Part shown: positions 1-7,577 of the stretch, piece after piece
How the letters are laid out: each line of letters begins with the position of its first letter
Position numbering within the stretch: position 1 is the stretch's first letter
Source: Terriglobales bacterium
GTDB taxonomy: Bacteria > Acidobacteriota > Terriglobia > Terriglobales > Acidobacteriaceae
Reading direction: 5' to 3'
DNA: 9,762 bases
Assembly: GCA_030043575.1 (NCBI GenBank)
Contig: JASHXK010000261.1
Location: 1 to 9,762 of the forward strand
Program-made: the position numbers and the translations under genes
The notes under the pieces: model-generated
Database searches by the model: none
Seen by the model: only the letters and a program-made list of their open reading frames with translations
What the model was told of the DNA's origin: nothing

Positions 1-1
1 G

Positions 2-721
2 TTCACCATTGCCGGTGCGGCCTTCGTCGCGACTATCGCCTTGCCGCTGTTACTGATTGCGATGAAGCCTCTCGCTACGCATGTACTGCGTCGCGAGCTT
101 CCGGCATTGCCGATCTTCGCCGCGGCGGCAATCTCATATGCGCTAGGCGAATCGGTTGGACGCCTGGCTTGCTTGAGCTTTGGTTGCTGCTACGGCATGC
201 CGCTGCGTGCTGCAAATCCTGCCATTGCACGGCTCTTCCAAACTCACAATCTCATAATTCAGGGGCCGACCAAGAAAGCAGCCTACGCGTCTGGCCTGGC
301 TGGCGAGCCTCTCATCCCGGTGCAAGCGATCACGTCTGCGATCTTCGCATTCTCCGGATTGGTAGGGATCGTGTTCTTCCTGACCCAGCGCTTTCGCCTT
401 GCCGCTCTGGTTCCGGTGGTCGCGAGTTGGGGATGGCGCGCCTGCTCGGAATGGCTGCGCGCAGACCATCGTGGCACGTCTCGCATTTCGGTCTATCAGC
501 TGATGGCAATTGCTTCGGTGATCTACCTCGGAGCGTTCGTTCTGCTGATGCCGGTCGCTCTACCGGTAGTGCCTGACTTGTCCGCTGGATTCGTGCAGGT
601 AGGTTCCGCGCCTGTGATTCTGCTCTTGCAGATCATATGGGCCGCGCTGTTTCTGTATTATGGCCGCAGCCGCGTCACCGCGTCGACACTGTTGTTCCAC
701 GTTGTCACGGATCGAATCTAG
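2..721 (+). CDS. Lgt-superfamily membrane protein (prolipoprotein diacylglyceryl transferase-like), 5' partial
   Basis: The reading frame is open from the first full codon of the window, so the gene begins upstream; the first possible internal start (TTG at 41) is probably not the real one. It encodes a multi-spanning inner-membrane protein. The segment at 158-196 reads GRLACLSFGCCYG. This resembles the Gly-Arg signature of Lgt in its GR-x-C-x-GCCYG variant. Further on come IPVQ (where Lgt has a PxQ motif) and a W-RACSEWLRADHRG segment resembling the R-x-x-x-E-x-x-R-x-D motif of the family. Hydrophobic helices follow, including two at the C-terminus, and the protein ends in FHVVTDRI. Lgt transfers diacylglyceryl from phosphatidylglycerol to the lipobox cysteine of prolipoproteins. 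The HGG region of canonical Lgt would lie upstream and cannot be checked, so this may be a divergent paralogue with another acceptor. The family assignment is fairly secure; the exact function is not. Confidence 0.7.
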   Translation, partial: FTIAGAAFVATIALPLLLIAMKPLATHVLRRELPALPIFAAAAISYALGESVGRLACLSFGCCYGMPLRAANPAIARLFQTHNLIIQGPTKKAAYASGLAGEPLIPVQAITSAIFAFSGLVGIVFFLTQRFRLAALVPVVASWGWRACSEWLRADHRGTSRISVYQLMAIASVIYLGAFVLLMPVALPVVPDLSAGFVQVGSAPVILLLQIIWAALFLYYGRSRVTASTLLFHVVTDRI

Positions 722-874
722 GGTGGAGCACGCTTTCAGACGTGCAGATAAAAACCCATGCTTACGAAAACCGGCTTTAGCCGCTGCGGTCAAGTGCGAA
801 CAGTTACCTCAGCGGCTAAAGCCGTCCCAAGAAATACTCACATTGTCAGGCACGCCTGAAGGCGTGCGCCACCC
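721..874. repeat. Nested inverted-repeat element (REP/BIME-like) between convergent genes
   Basis: The outer arms are 721-745 and 850-874, matching as reverse complements at 22 of 25 positions. The inner arms are 772-786 (CGGCTTTAGCCGCTG) and 810-824 (CAGCGGCTAAAGCCG), a perfect 15-bp inverted repeat around a 23-nt loop. The two outer-to-inner spacers are almost equal (26 and 25 nt), so the whole is one symmetric palindromic unit. The right outer arm is itself a perfect 8-bp hairpin (850-857 with 860-867). The element fills nearly all the space between the convergent stop codons of the Lgt-like gene and the TonB receptor. It could fold in either transcript and act as a transcript end or 3' stabiliser, though it has no clear U-run. 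I recall similar GCGGCTAAAGCCGC and GCACGCCTGAAGGCGTGC repeats in acidobacterial genomes; this is memory, not a search. Confidence 0.75.
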
Positions 875-884
875 AGCGTTCTCC

Positions 885-3800
885 CTAGAAAATCACCTTG
901 GCCGCGAACTGCACGCCTCTTGGTCCACCGCCGCCGAGGAAGGGATTGCCAATACCTACATCGCCAGTTGCGGTCAGGGCGTAATAGCCGATGCCGCGTC
1001 CATTCGACGAGATTCCATTCACGCCCGGATCGGCGATGAAGTTGGGGAGCTCCGGATTAGCAAAATTGGGATGGTTAAAGATGTTGAAGAACTCCGCGCG
1101 GAGCTGCAGATTGGTCCGCTCGGTAAGCTTCGTGTCCTTGAATACCGCGAAGTTGAACTCCTTGAACGACGGCCCGACGAGGGAATTACGTCCCAGGTCG
1201 CCAAAATGGCGGCTGCCGGCCAGGCAGTTGCTATCGCCGGATGGCGTTGTCGCCGTCGTGTTGCCGAAAGTGCAAGGTACGGCGAAACTCGACAGACTGA
1301 TGTATTGCGCCGGCGAGCCGCCGTAGACGATTGGAGCAACCACATCTGGACGGTCAAAGCCTTCACCCGATCCCGAATAATCGCCCTCGAAGTTGTAGTT
1401 AAACGTGAAGGGCTGTCCGCTCTGCAGTGTGGTTGTCCCGTCAAAGCCCCAGCCGCTCTTCAGACGCGAAGGGCTGGAGCTGGGGAATTGATACGTGTAA
1501 TACCAGCTGAAGCGATTGCGAATGTCGTAATTCGAGTTGCCCTTTTCGGCCAACGGATCGAGGCTGTTGTTGGGCTGCGATGCGTTAGGGATGAAATCGT
1601 CCGAATCGCTGGCGTTGTCGATGGCGTGCGACCATACGTAGTTCACCTGCGTCGACAACCCGTGCCAGGCGTTGGTGCGGAAGGTCCCCTGGAGCGCGTT
1701 GTAGGTGGAGAAGGCGCTCGAGGTTTCCTCGTTCACATAGAAGAAATTAGGATACGCGGTTCGCGGCACATTGCTGGCGTTGTCGAAGCCGGCAATCGGG
1801 CAGTTGGGAAAGACATATCCGACACAAGCCGGGCCCGTGTCATAGGCAGTGATCTGCGCCTGGCTGGGCTGATTAATATCTTGGAAGCGGAACAGCCGCG
1901 TGCCCTTCGAGCCGACGTAGCCGACCTCCAGCGTGGCTTTGTTACCGAACGCCTGCTGGATATTCACATTCCAGTTCTGTATATACGGCGTGCGGATGTT
2001 GGGATCGATGGCGAAGAAGTTGTCCAGCGGTGTGGCGCTGCCGAAGACAGGTGAGCCCGCCGTGATCGGGCCCGTGTTCGCCGTTAGGAACGTGATCGGT
2101 GCCGCCCCTACGCCGGTGTAACCCGGACCCGGACAGAAGGTGCAGTTGTAGGGCAAGTGGGCCAGGAACATGTCCTGTGAGAAGGCGTCATAGTAAATGC
2201 CGTAGCCCGCGCGAAGCACCGTCATCCCTTTGCCGGCGGGATCCCACGCGAAGCCCACGCGGGGCGCGAAATTCTTCCAGTCGGGCTGGTAGAGCTTCGA
2301 CGGCCCGCCCAGTCCGCCGACCTGCACCAGCGTTCCCCCATTTGCGGGCGACAGCTGGTAAAAGAGATTGTTGTCCTCACCCACAACCCCGAAATAATCC
2401 CAACGTAAACCGAGGTTCACCGTCAGCTTCGGAGTCCAGCGAAAACTGTCCTGGATGTAAAGTCCGTCGTTGTTCTGGTATTCGTGGCGTTTGGTGTAGC
2501 CGGAGGCCTGGCTCCCGCTCGACGGTACTCCCTCAAGGAACTGTACCAGCGCCGGAGTGCTCGAGGTACCGTCAAAATCGAGTTCGCCGCGGAAGTTTGA
2601 ATCCTGGATGATCTGGATCGTGGTGCGAGTAAATTGGTAGCCAAACTTCACATCATGGCGGCCGATCTTCCAGGAGTAGTCGTCGACGAAATCCCAGTTC
2701 GAGTCGACGCGCTGACGGGGCACGCTGGGCGTGGAGCCCAGAATGGCGAAGCTGCCCACCACTATCTTTGGCAACCCGTAATCATAGGAACTGACGCCGG
2801 TGTCGAGGCCGATTGACGCGGGATTGAAGTCGCTATCCTCGGGGAAGAACCCCTCGGTAAACCGGTTCCAGCCGAAGCGCATCTCGTTCACCTGCGAGGG
2901 ATTGACGATCTTCACCCACGACAGCGAGGCCAGCTGCACGCGCGTTGGCGTCTCCGTATTAAAGCCCGGCAGTAGACCGCCGGCCAGCTGCGCGAAGGGA
3001 AAGCTCTGATTGCTGTTTCCGAAATAATAGCGGCCGGTAAAGTTGTTATTGGTGCTGGGATTGTAGTCAATCTTGCCGATCACGCTGTCGACATCGTTGC
3101 TGAAGGGAGTAGAAAGCGCGACATTATCGGCCGCGGCTGTGGGAGATGGGGCGTTGCAAGTGCCGTTGACATTGGCGCTTGCGCCGGGAATGTTTGCGGT
3201 GGGCCAGGGATCGCTTTTCAGCAGGTTCAGAATCGGCTGGCTTACTCCGTACACGCTTTTCGCCGCCATCGCCTCGGCCTGCGCGATCGAATTAGCGTCC
3301 GGCACGCAAGCGAGTCCCGCCTGCGAGCCGCTTTCGCGCTGGCCTTCGTAGTCGGCAAAGAAGAACAGCTTATCTTTCACGATGGGGCCGCCTAAAGATC
3401 CTCCAAATTGATTGTTCAGGAATGGATTCTTCGGCTGGCTGGCGATGTTGAAGTAGTTGCGCGCACCGAGTTCGCCGCTGCGCCAGTACTCCAGCAGCGT
3501 GCCATGCCAGTTGTTGGTGCCGCTCTTGGTCACGATGTTGACCACGGCGCCGCTATTGCGTCCGTACTCGGCCTGGAAATTCGACAGCACATGCAGCTCA
3601 GCCACTGCGTCGAGCGGCAGGATGGTCGCCGGATCGCCGAAGACGCCGGCTTCATTGATCGCCGGATCATTGCGGAAGCCGTCATTCATGTCCGTGCCGT
3701 CCAGCAGGAAGTTGTTAGCGCGACCACGCGAGCCATTCATTGAGAACACGCCGTAGGAGCCGGGCGAGTCGGTGATCTGGTCAGGCGAGCCGGCCACACC

Positions 3801-4283
3801 GGGATTGGTGTAGATCAGTTTGGTGTAATCGCGGCCGTTGACCGGAATGCTCTCAATGGTCTTCGAGGTGAGAATGCCGCCCAACACGTCATTGGTGGTA
3901 TCGACCTGAGGGACTTCGCCCGTGACCTCAATCTGCTGCGCCACCTGTCCGGGCTTTAACACAACATCAACCCGGCTCTCGGCGGCAACGTTCACTGTGA
4001 CCCCTTTGGTCACGGCAGTTTCAAAGCCGCCTTGCGAGCAGGTGACGTCATAAGTTCCAATCGGAAGCTCGGGGACGTTGTAGCTGCCGTCGGCGCTGGT
4101 TTGCGTTACGCGCTCTAGACCGGTGTCGACGTTGCGTACCTTGACCGTAGCGCCGGGAATGACTGCCCCCGATGTGTCGGTGACTGAGCCCAGAATGGTT
4201 CCGCGAAAGGTTTGTGCCGGAGAGGAGGTTGCTACCAGAAGATACACGACGACGAACGGCAGCAGGGAGCGCGTGCTTTTCAT
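885..4283 (-). CDS. TonB-dependent receptor with N-terminal carboxypeptidase-regulatory-like domain
   Basis: A 1132-residue outer-membrane receptor of the large Oar/CarboxypepD_reg type common in Acidobacteria. The N-terminus is a signal peptide (basic start, hydrophobic core at residues 7-19, cleavage likely after SSPA at 20-23). Residues ~26-113 form a CarboxypepD_reg beta-sandwich (GSVTDTSGAVIPGATVKV, ADGSYNVPELPIGTYDV). A plug domain follows at roughly 120-260 (NFLLDGTDMND, AEYGRNSGAVVNIVTKSGTN). The rest is a long beta-barrel with alternating aromatic segments, ending in an aromatic residue (AKVIF), as expected for outer-membrane insertion. Such proteins take up large or scarce substrates using TonB/ExbBD energy; the substrate cannot be read from the sequence. 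ATG at 4281-4283 is chosen because it begins the signal peptide and has a GAGG Shine-Dalgarno about 7 nt upstream. No SusD-like partner or hydrolase is adjacent, so it appears to be a single-gene unit. Confidence 0.95.
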   Translation of the reverse strand: MKSTRSLLPFVVVYLLVATSSPAQTFRGTILGSVTDTSGAVIPGATVKVRNVDTGLERVTQTSADGSYNVPELPIGTYDVTCSQGGFETAVTKGVTVNVAAESRVDVVLKPGQVAQQIEVTGEVPQVDTTNDVLGGILTSKTIESIPVNGRDYTKLIYTNPGVAGSPDQITDSPGSYGVFSMNGSRGRANNFLLDGTDMNDGFRNDPAINEAGVFGDPATILPLDAVAELHVLSNFQAEYGRNSGAVVNIVTKSGTNNWHGTLLEYWRSGELGARNYFNIASQPKNPFLNNQFGGSLGGPIVKDKLFFFADYEGQRESGSQAGLACVPDANSIAQAEAMAAKSVYGVSQPILNLLKSDPWPTANIPGASANVNGTCNAPSPTAAADNVALSTPFSNDVDSVIGKIDYNPSTNNNFTGRYYFGNSNQSFPFAQLAGGLLPGFNTETPTRVQLASLSWVKIVNPSQVNEMRFGWNRFTEGFFPEDSDFNPASIGLDTGVSSYDYGLPKIVVGSFAILGSTPSVPRQRVDSNWDFVDDYSWKIGRHDVKFGYQFTRTTIQIIQDSNFRGELDFDGTSSTPALVQFLEGVPSSGSQASGYTKRHEYQNNDGLYIQDSFRWTPKLTVNLGLRWDYFGVVGEDNNLFYQLSPANGGTLVQVGGLGGPSKLYQPDWKNFAPRVGFAWDPAGKGMTVLRAGYGIYYDAFSQDMFLAHLPYNCTFCPGPGYTGVGAAPITFLTANTGPITAGSPVFGSATPLDNFFAIDPNIRTPYIQNWNVNIQQAFGNKATLEVGYVGSKGTRLFRFQDINQPSQAQITAYDTGPACVGYVFPNCPIAGFDNASNVPRTAYPNFFYVNEETSSAFSTYNALQGTFRTNAWHGLSTQVNYVWSHAIDNASDSDDFIPNASQPNNSLDPLAEKGNSNYDIRNRFSWYYTYQFPSSSPSRLKSGWGFDGTTTLQSGQPFTFNYNFEGDYSGSGEGFDRPDVVAPIVYGGSPAQYISLSSFAVPCTFGNTTATTPSGDSNCLAGSRHFGDLGRNSLVGPSFKEFNFAVFKDTKLTERTNLQLRAEFFNIFNHPNFANPELPNFIADPGVNGISSNGRGIGYYALTATGDVGIGNPFLGGGGPRGVQFAAKVIF

Positions 4284-4321
4284 TTCTTGCCCTCGGAATT
4301 TGCAATGCCTGATGGGCGAGC

Positions 4322-4350
4322 ATTATTCAACAAAGCGAGCCAGTCGCCAA
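4322..4350 (-). promoter_or_regulatory. Candidate sigma70-type promoter for the TonB receptor
   Basis: Read on the minus strand, TTGGCG (4350-4345) and AATAAT (4327-4322) are separated by exactly 17 bp. They match the -35 consensus at 4 of 6 and the -10 consensus at 5 of 6 positions. Transcription would start near 4315, about 30 nt before the receptor's ATG, leaving room for the GAGG ribosome binding site. This is pattern matching only. Acidobacterial promoter consensus is not well established, so confidence is moderate. Confidence 0.4.
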
Positions 4351-4637
4351 GACATTTTTGCAGCACATTCTCGCAATGAAAGAATGCTAGAAAAGCGTCA
4401 CATATCGAAAATGCTATGACCGACTCTTCATGATTATGAAAACGCAAGGCTCGAACACGTCATTCCACATTCGAGAAAAAACGGCAGGATTGAAACCAGA
4501 ATCCGATCTCAGGAGATCATGAGCTTGAAACTGGCGCAGGTCGCATTTCGAATCGACTGGGAACATCTTGAAAGTGACCAACGACGTCAGTGCGGAGAAC
4601 AACTGTTTGCGGAAGTGTCTGCGGAGTGAAAAAGAAG

Positions 4638-4667
4638 AACGGCAGGAACGTGGTCCTGCCGTTTTTT
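4638..4667 (-). terminator. Rho-independent terminator downstream of the E2 gene, bidirectional in form
   Basis: AACGGCAGGA (4638-4647) and TCCTGCCGTT (4654-4663) form a perfect 10-bp, GC-rich stem around a 6-nt loop. On the minus strand the stem is followed by a pyrimidine-rich CTTCTTTTTC tract and lies about 34 nt past the E2 stop, so it most likely ends the E2 transcript and insulates the downstream receptor gene. On the plus strand it is followed by TTTTTT (4662-4667), so it would also stop transcription in that direction. Confidence 0.8.
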
Positions 4668-4700
4668 CGGCGAGCTAAGAGCGAAGGGCTAGTCGCCAGC

Positions 4701-6110
4701 TTAGAGCAGCTCTTCGTTCCAGTTCTGTAAGAAGCTCTTCACCTCGGCCATGAACTGATCGGCCACGGCGCCGTCGATGACGCGATGATCGTAGCCGATG
4801 CTGAGGTGGATCATCGAGCGAATGGCGATGGAATCCGCGCCGTCTTGATCGGTGACAACCACTGGCTGCTTCACGATACCGCCGACGCCCAGGATCGCCA
4901 CCTGAGGCTGATTGATGATCGGCAAGCCGAACATCGCGCCGAAGATTCCGGGATTGGTGATGGTGAAGGTTCCACTCTGGACTTCATCCGGCTTCAGCTT
5001 CTTGCTTCGGGCACGCTCACCCAAATCGCTGATGGCGCGCTGCAGGCCGACGAAGCTGCGCTCCTCAGCGCTTTTGACGACCGGAACGATCAGTCCCCAG
5101 TCCAGCGCGACGGCGATACCAAGATTAATGGCTGGGTGATAGTGGATGTTGTCGCCTTCCATCGACGAGTTGATGATCGGCCACTTGCGGATGCCGTGAA
5201 TGACAGCGCGCGCAAAAAATGGCGTGAAGGTGAGTTTGTTACCGGTGGCCTGCCCGAACTTCGACTTCATGCGCTCGCGAATCTTGACGATGCGGGTGAC
5301 ATCGATCTCGAAGACGCCGTGCACGTGCGCGCTGGTGTGCTTCGACATGACCATGTGCTCGGCAATCTTCTTGCGCATGACCGACATCGGCACGATGTCG
5401 CCGGGGGTGACGCCGCCAACAGGCTGGAGCGGGGTGGTGACCGCAGGCATGCTGACGGCTGCGGATGCAGCCTGCGAAGCGTAGGCAGGAGCGCTTGGCG
5501 CACTCGGAGCTGCAGGTGCTCCTGCTCCGTGCTTGGCGACGAATGCTTCGATGTCGTCCTTCGTGATGCGGCCGCCGATGCCAGTACCGGCAACCTTGGT
5601 TAGATCGACATTGTTCTCTTTGGCAATGCGCCGGACCAACGGGCTGGATCGAACACGCTCCTGCTCGCCGGCCTCCGCATACTCCTCGACCTTGCCTTGC
5701 TGCTGGCGTTCCAATCCTGTTTTCTCGTCTGCTGAGAGATCGGCTGGAATTTTTCCCTGCGCCTGCGGCTCCTCCGCCTTTGGAGGCGGCGGGGATGCAG
5801 GTTGCGGGGCACGGGCTCCGTCGCCGCTAGCCGGCTTGGAAGGCGCCGCTGGTGGAGTAGATACGGCCGCACCTTCTTCCGCAATGGTTCCAACAACCGT
5901 ATTGACCTGGACTGTATTGCCCGCCTGGACCTTAATGTCCCGCAGAGTTCCGGAGGCGGGCGCGGGAATCTCAGCGTCGACCTTATCGGTTGAAATCTCG
6001 AACAGAGGCTCGTCGCGCTGGACCTTTTCTCCGGGCTGCTTCAGCCATTTGGTGATGGTGCCTTCGAAAATCGATTCCCCCATCTGGGGCATGATTACAT
6101 CTGTCGGCAT
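4701..6110 (-). CDS. Dihydrolipoamide acyltransferase, E2 subunit of a 2-oxo acid dehydrogenase complex
   Basis: A 469-residue E2 core enzyme. Residues 1-80 are a single lipoyl domain with the lipoylation lysine at K43 in EISTDKVDAEIPAPASG. An Ala/Pro-rich swinging linker follows. The peripheral subunit-binding domain is at about 153-193 (VRSSPLVRRIAKENNVDL, AGTGIGGRITKDDIEAF). After a second Ala/Pro/Ser linker, the CAT-like catalytic domain runs from about 237 to the end, with the active-site motif DHRVIDG (H442, D446). The enzyme transfers an acyl group from the E1-loaded lipoyl arm to CoA in the cytoplasm. Motifs alone do not decide between pyruvate, 2-oxoglutarate and branched-chain substrates. 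The MPQMGESIFEGTI start recalls actinobacterial/acidobacterial 2-oxoglutarate or pyruvate E2 proteins. No E1 or E3 gene is adjacent. ATG at 6108-6110 has GGAAGGA just upstream. A terminator follows the stop. Confidence 0.95.
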   Translation of the reverse strand: MPTDVIMPQMGESIFEGTITKWLKQPGEKVQRDEPLFEISTDKVDAEIPAPASGTLRDIKVQAGNTVQVNTVVGTIAEEGAAVSTPPAAPSKPASGDGARAPQPASPPPPKAEEPQAQGKIPADLSADEKTGLERQQQGKVEEYAEAGEQERVRSSPLVRRIAKENNVDLTKVAGTGIGGRITKDDIEAFVAKHGAGAPAAPSAPSAPAYASQAASAAVSMPAVTTPLQPVGGVTPGDIVPMSVMRKKIAEHMVMSKHTSAHVHGVFEIDVTRIVKIRERMKSKFGQATGNKLTFTPFFARAVIHGIRKWPIINSSMEGDNIHYHPAINLGIAVALDWGLIVPVVKSAEERSFVGLQRAISDLGERARSKKLKPDEVQSGTFTITNPGIFGAMFGLPIINQPQVAILGVGGIVKQPVVVTDQDGADSIAIRSMIHLSIGYDHRVIDGAVADQFMAEVKSFLQNWNEELL

Positions 6111-6163
6111 ATTTTCCTTCCGTGGGATCTCTGGCTGGAACTTAACATTGCAGCAAACCTCCG

Positions 6164-6169
6164 ATTATA
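6164..6169 (-). promoter_or_regulatory. Perfect -10 box (TATAAT) upstream of the E2 gene
   Basis: The plus-strand ATTATA reads TATAAT on the minus strand, 54 nt upstream of the E2 start codon. The predicted start of transcription, around 6157, gives a 5' UTR of roughly 45-50 nt containing the GGAAGGA ribosome binding site. No good -35 hexamer stands at 16-18 bp upstream (AGATGG at 17 bp), so the promoter may need an activator or use contacts beyond the standard -35. Confidence 0.45.
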
Positions 6170-6371
6170 CCGCGGTTGCCTCGGCCCCATCTTGCGCGAA
6201 CTCGGCTCGTGAGATGGCGAGCGATTTCGAGGAGAATGAAAACAGGCGCAAGAATCAATTATCAGATGAATCGCACGTCACAAACGATACATGGGCGTGT
6301 TCGAAATGGTTCGCAGCTTCGCGAATGCGAATAATCCAGGCTGCGGTTCCTGTATCTTAGTAGTTGCGACG

Positions 6372-7577
6372 ATGTTTTCTTTTAGTCAGATCATCTGCCT
6401 AGCGGTGTTCACGGTAGCGTGCCTGATGGTGTTCTACGCACTCATCGGCTATCCGCTGCTGCTCGCCTGGCTGGCCCGGTGTTCCAGCAATCCCGTGCAT
6501 AAGGATGACAAGCTACGGACAGTGTCATTCGTCATTGCCGTCTACAACGGGGAGAAGTTCCTGGAACGCAAGTTGAAGGACATCCTCGCACAGAACTACC
6601 CCCGCGAGCTGATGGAAATCCTGGTGGTTTCCGATGGCTCGACCGACCGCACAAACGAAATTGCGCTCAGCTTCGCCAGCCGGGGTGTGAAGTTTCTGCG
6701 AGTTCCACGCGGCGGGAAGGCCGCTGCCTTGAACGCAGGCGTGCCTCTGGTTTCGGGCGAGATCCTGGTGCTCAACGATGTGCGCCAGATACTTGACCGC
6801 GATTGCCTGCGCAAGGTCATTGCATGTTTTGGCGATCCCAAAGTTGGCGGGGTAAGTCCGCAGACCATCATCGTGCAGGGCGAAACCCGCGAGGAGACAA
6901 CAACCAGCCTCTACTGGCGCTACGAGCTGTGGATCCGCAAACGCATGACACGCATCGACTCGACCTTCGGCTACACCGGAGCATTCGGCGCCATGCGCCG
7001 CTCGCTATGGACGCCGCTCCCGCCGGGCACACTTCTGGATGACGTCTATGAACCGCTCGTAGCTTTTTTCAAGGGCTATCGCATCATCCTGGAGTCGAGT
7101 GCCACAATGTATGACTTCCCAACCGTGCTGAAATCGGAATTTCGCCGCAAGGTGCGGTTGCAGGCGGGCTTGTATCAGACGCTGAAGCTGATGCCGGAGA
7201 TGTTGAGTTCGCAAAACCGGATGCGGTTTCACTTCCTATGCGCGAAATACGGACGAATCGTCATACCGTATTGCATGATTGCCGCCGCGCTGGCGACCGT
7301 CGGATTGCCACCTTACTGGAGAGCGATTGCTGCCTGGGGACAAGGCTTGTTCTACGGACTTGCCGCGCTGGACACGATTGTGCCTGACGGGGTCCTGCTG
7401 AAGAAGCTGACGGCGCCAATCCGGACCTTCGTCGTGCTGATGGCGGCGTCGCTCGCGGCCGTGCGGGTATATTTCGTGCAGCCGACGAGCTTGTGGAAAG
7501 ACGTGTCGTACCGGCCATCGGTCGCCGAGCGGCCACAGCCATCAGAGCCGAAAGTTCCCAGCGGCACGGGCGTTTAG
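6372..7577 (+). CDS. Family 2 glycosyltransferase, membrane-anchored
   Basis: From the ATG at 6372 this is a 401-residue GT2 enzyme. Residues ~3-35 form an N-terminal membrane helix. The GT-A domain follows: SFVIAVYNGEKFLERKL (~52-68), VVSDGSTDRTNEI with the nucleotide-binding D88, and the metal-site motif NDVRQ around D136, a variant of the DARQ form seen in part of GT2. TGAFGAMRR, LLDDVYEPL (candidate catalytic D223/D224) and EFRRKVRLQAG (residues 256-266) complete the signature of processive or WcaA-like enzymes. Three hydrophobic segments close the protein. It probably transfers a sugar from a nucleotide-sugar to a lipid-linked or surface polysaccharide at the inner membrane; sugar and acceptor are unknown. 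The frame also offers ATGs at 6291 and 6306, but the extra residues resemble no family sequence. No candidate start has a clear Shine-Dalgarno, so the start is uncertain. Confidence 0.9.
   Translation: MFSFSQIICLAVFTVACLMVFYALIGYPLLLAWLARCSSNPVHKDDKLRTVSFVIAVYNGEKFLERKLKDILAQNYPRELMEILVVSDGSTDRTNEIALSFASRGVKFLRVPRGGKAAALNAGVPLVSGEILVLNDVRQILDRDCLRKVIACFGDPKVGGVSPQTIIVQGETREETTTSLYWRYELWIRKRMTRIDSTFGYTGAFGAMRRSLWTPLPPGTLLDDVYEPLVAFFKGYRIILESSATMYDFPTVLKSEFRRKVRLQAGLYQTLKLMPEMLSSQNRMRFHFLCAKYGRIVIPYCMIAAALATVGLPPYWRAIAAWGQGLFYGLAALDTIVPDGVLLKKLTAPIRTFVVLMAASLAAVRVYFVQPTSLWKDVSYRPSVAERPQPSEPKVPSGTGV

Larger units (their letters stand above)
4284..4700. other. 417-bp intergenic region without a convincing gene
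   Basis: This lies between the start of the TonB receptor and the stop of the E2 gene, both on the minus strand. It holds the receptor's candidate promoter (4322-4350), an imperfect inverted repeat just upstream of it (4362-4371 with 4381-4388, a 2-nt bulge), a short perfect palindrome GATCTC-AG-GAGATC at 4505-4518, and the E2 terminator (4638-4667). A plus-strand frame is open from 4420 to the TGA at 4627-4629. Its only ATG is at 4519, giving 36 codons with an AGGAG only 3 nt upstream. A minus-strand frame spans 4414-4602. Neither product resembles a family I know, so neither is called as a gene. Confidence 0.6.

Noticed and set aside
660..2054. A 464-codon plus-strand open frame antisense to the receptor's C-terminal half
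   Set aside because: Its product is Arg/Val/Ala-rich without any family motif, and the minus strand over the same bases encodes an unmistakable TonB-dependent beta-barrel. The length is a by-product of GC-rich codon use.
4414..4602. A 62-codon minus-strand frame in the intergenic region
   Set aside because: No ribosome binding site or family resemblance, and it would lie between the E2 terminator and the receptor promoter.
4785..5603. A 272-codon plus-strand open frame across the E2 gene
   Set aside because: Composition is Asp/Arg-rich low complexity and it is antisense to the conserved E2 catalytic domain; no recognisable domain.
6236..6334. A 32-codon plus-strand frame upstream of the glycosyltransferase, considered as a leader peptide
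   Set aside because: The GAGGAG is only 1-3 nt from its ATG, which is too close. The product has no regulatory codon run, and no attenuator hairpin lies between it and the glycosyltransferase.
5533..6360. A 275-codon plus-strand open frame spanning the E2 N-terminus and the intergenic region
   Set aside because: It is antisense to the lipoyl and linker regions, Ser/Pro-rich by reflection of the Ala/Pro linkers, and has no family resemblance.
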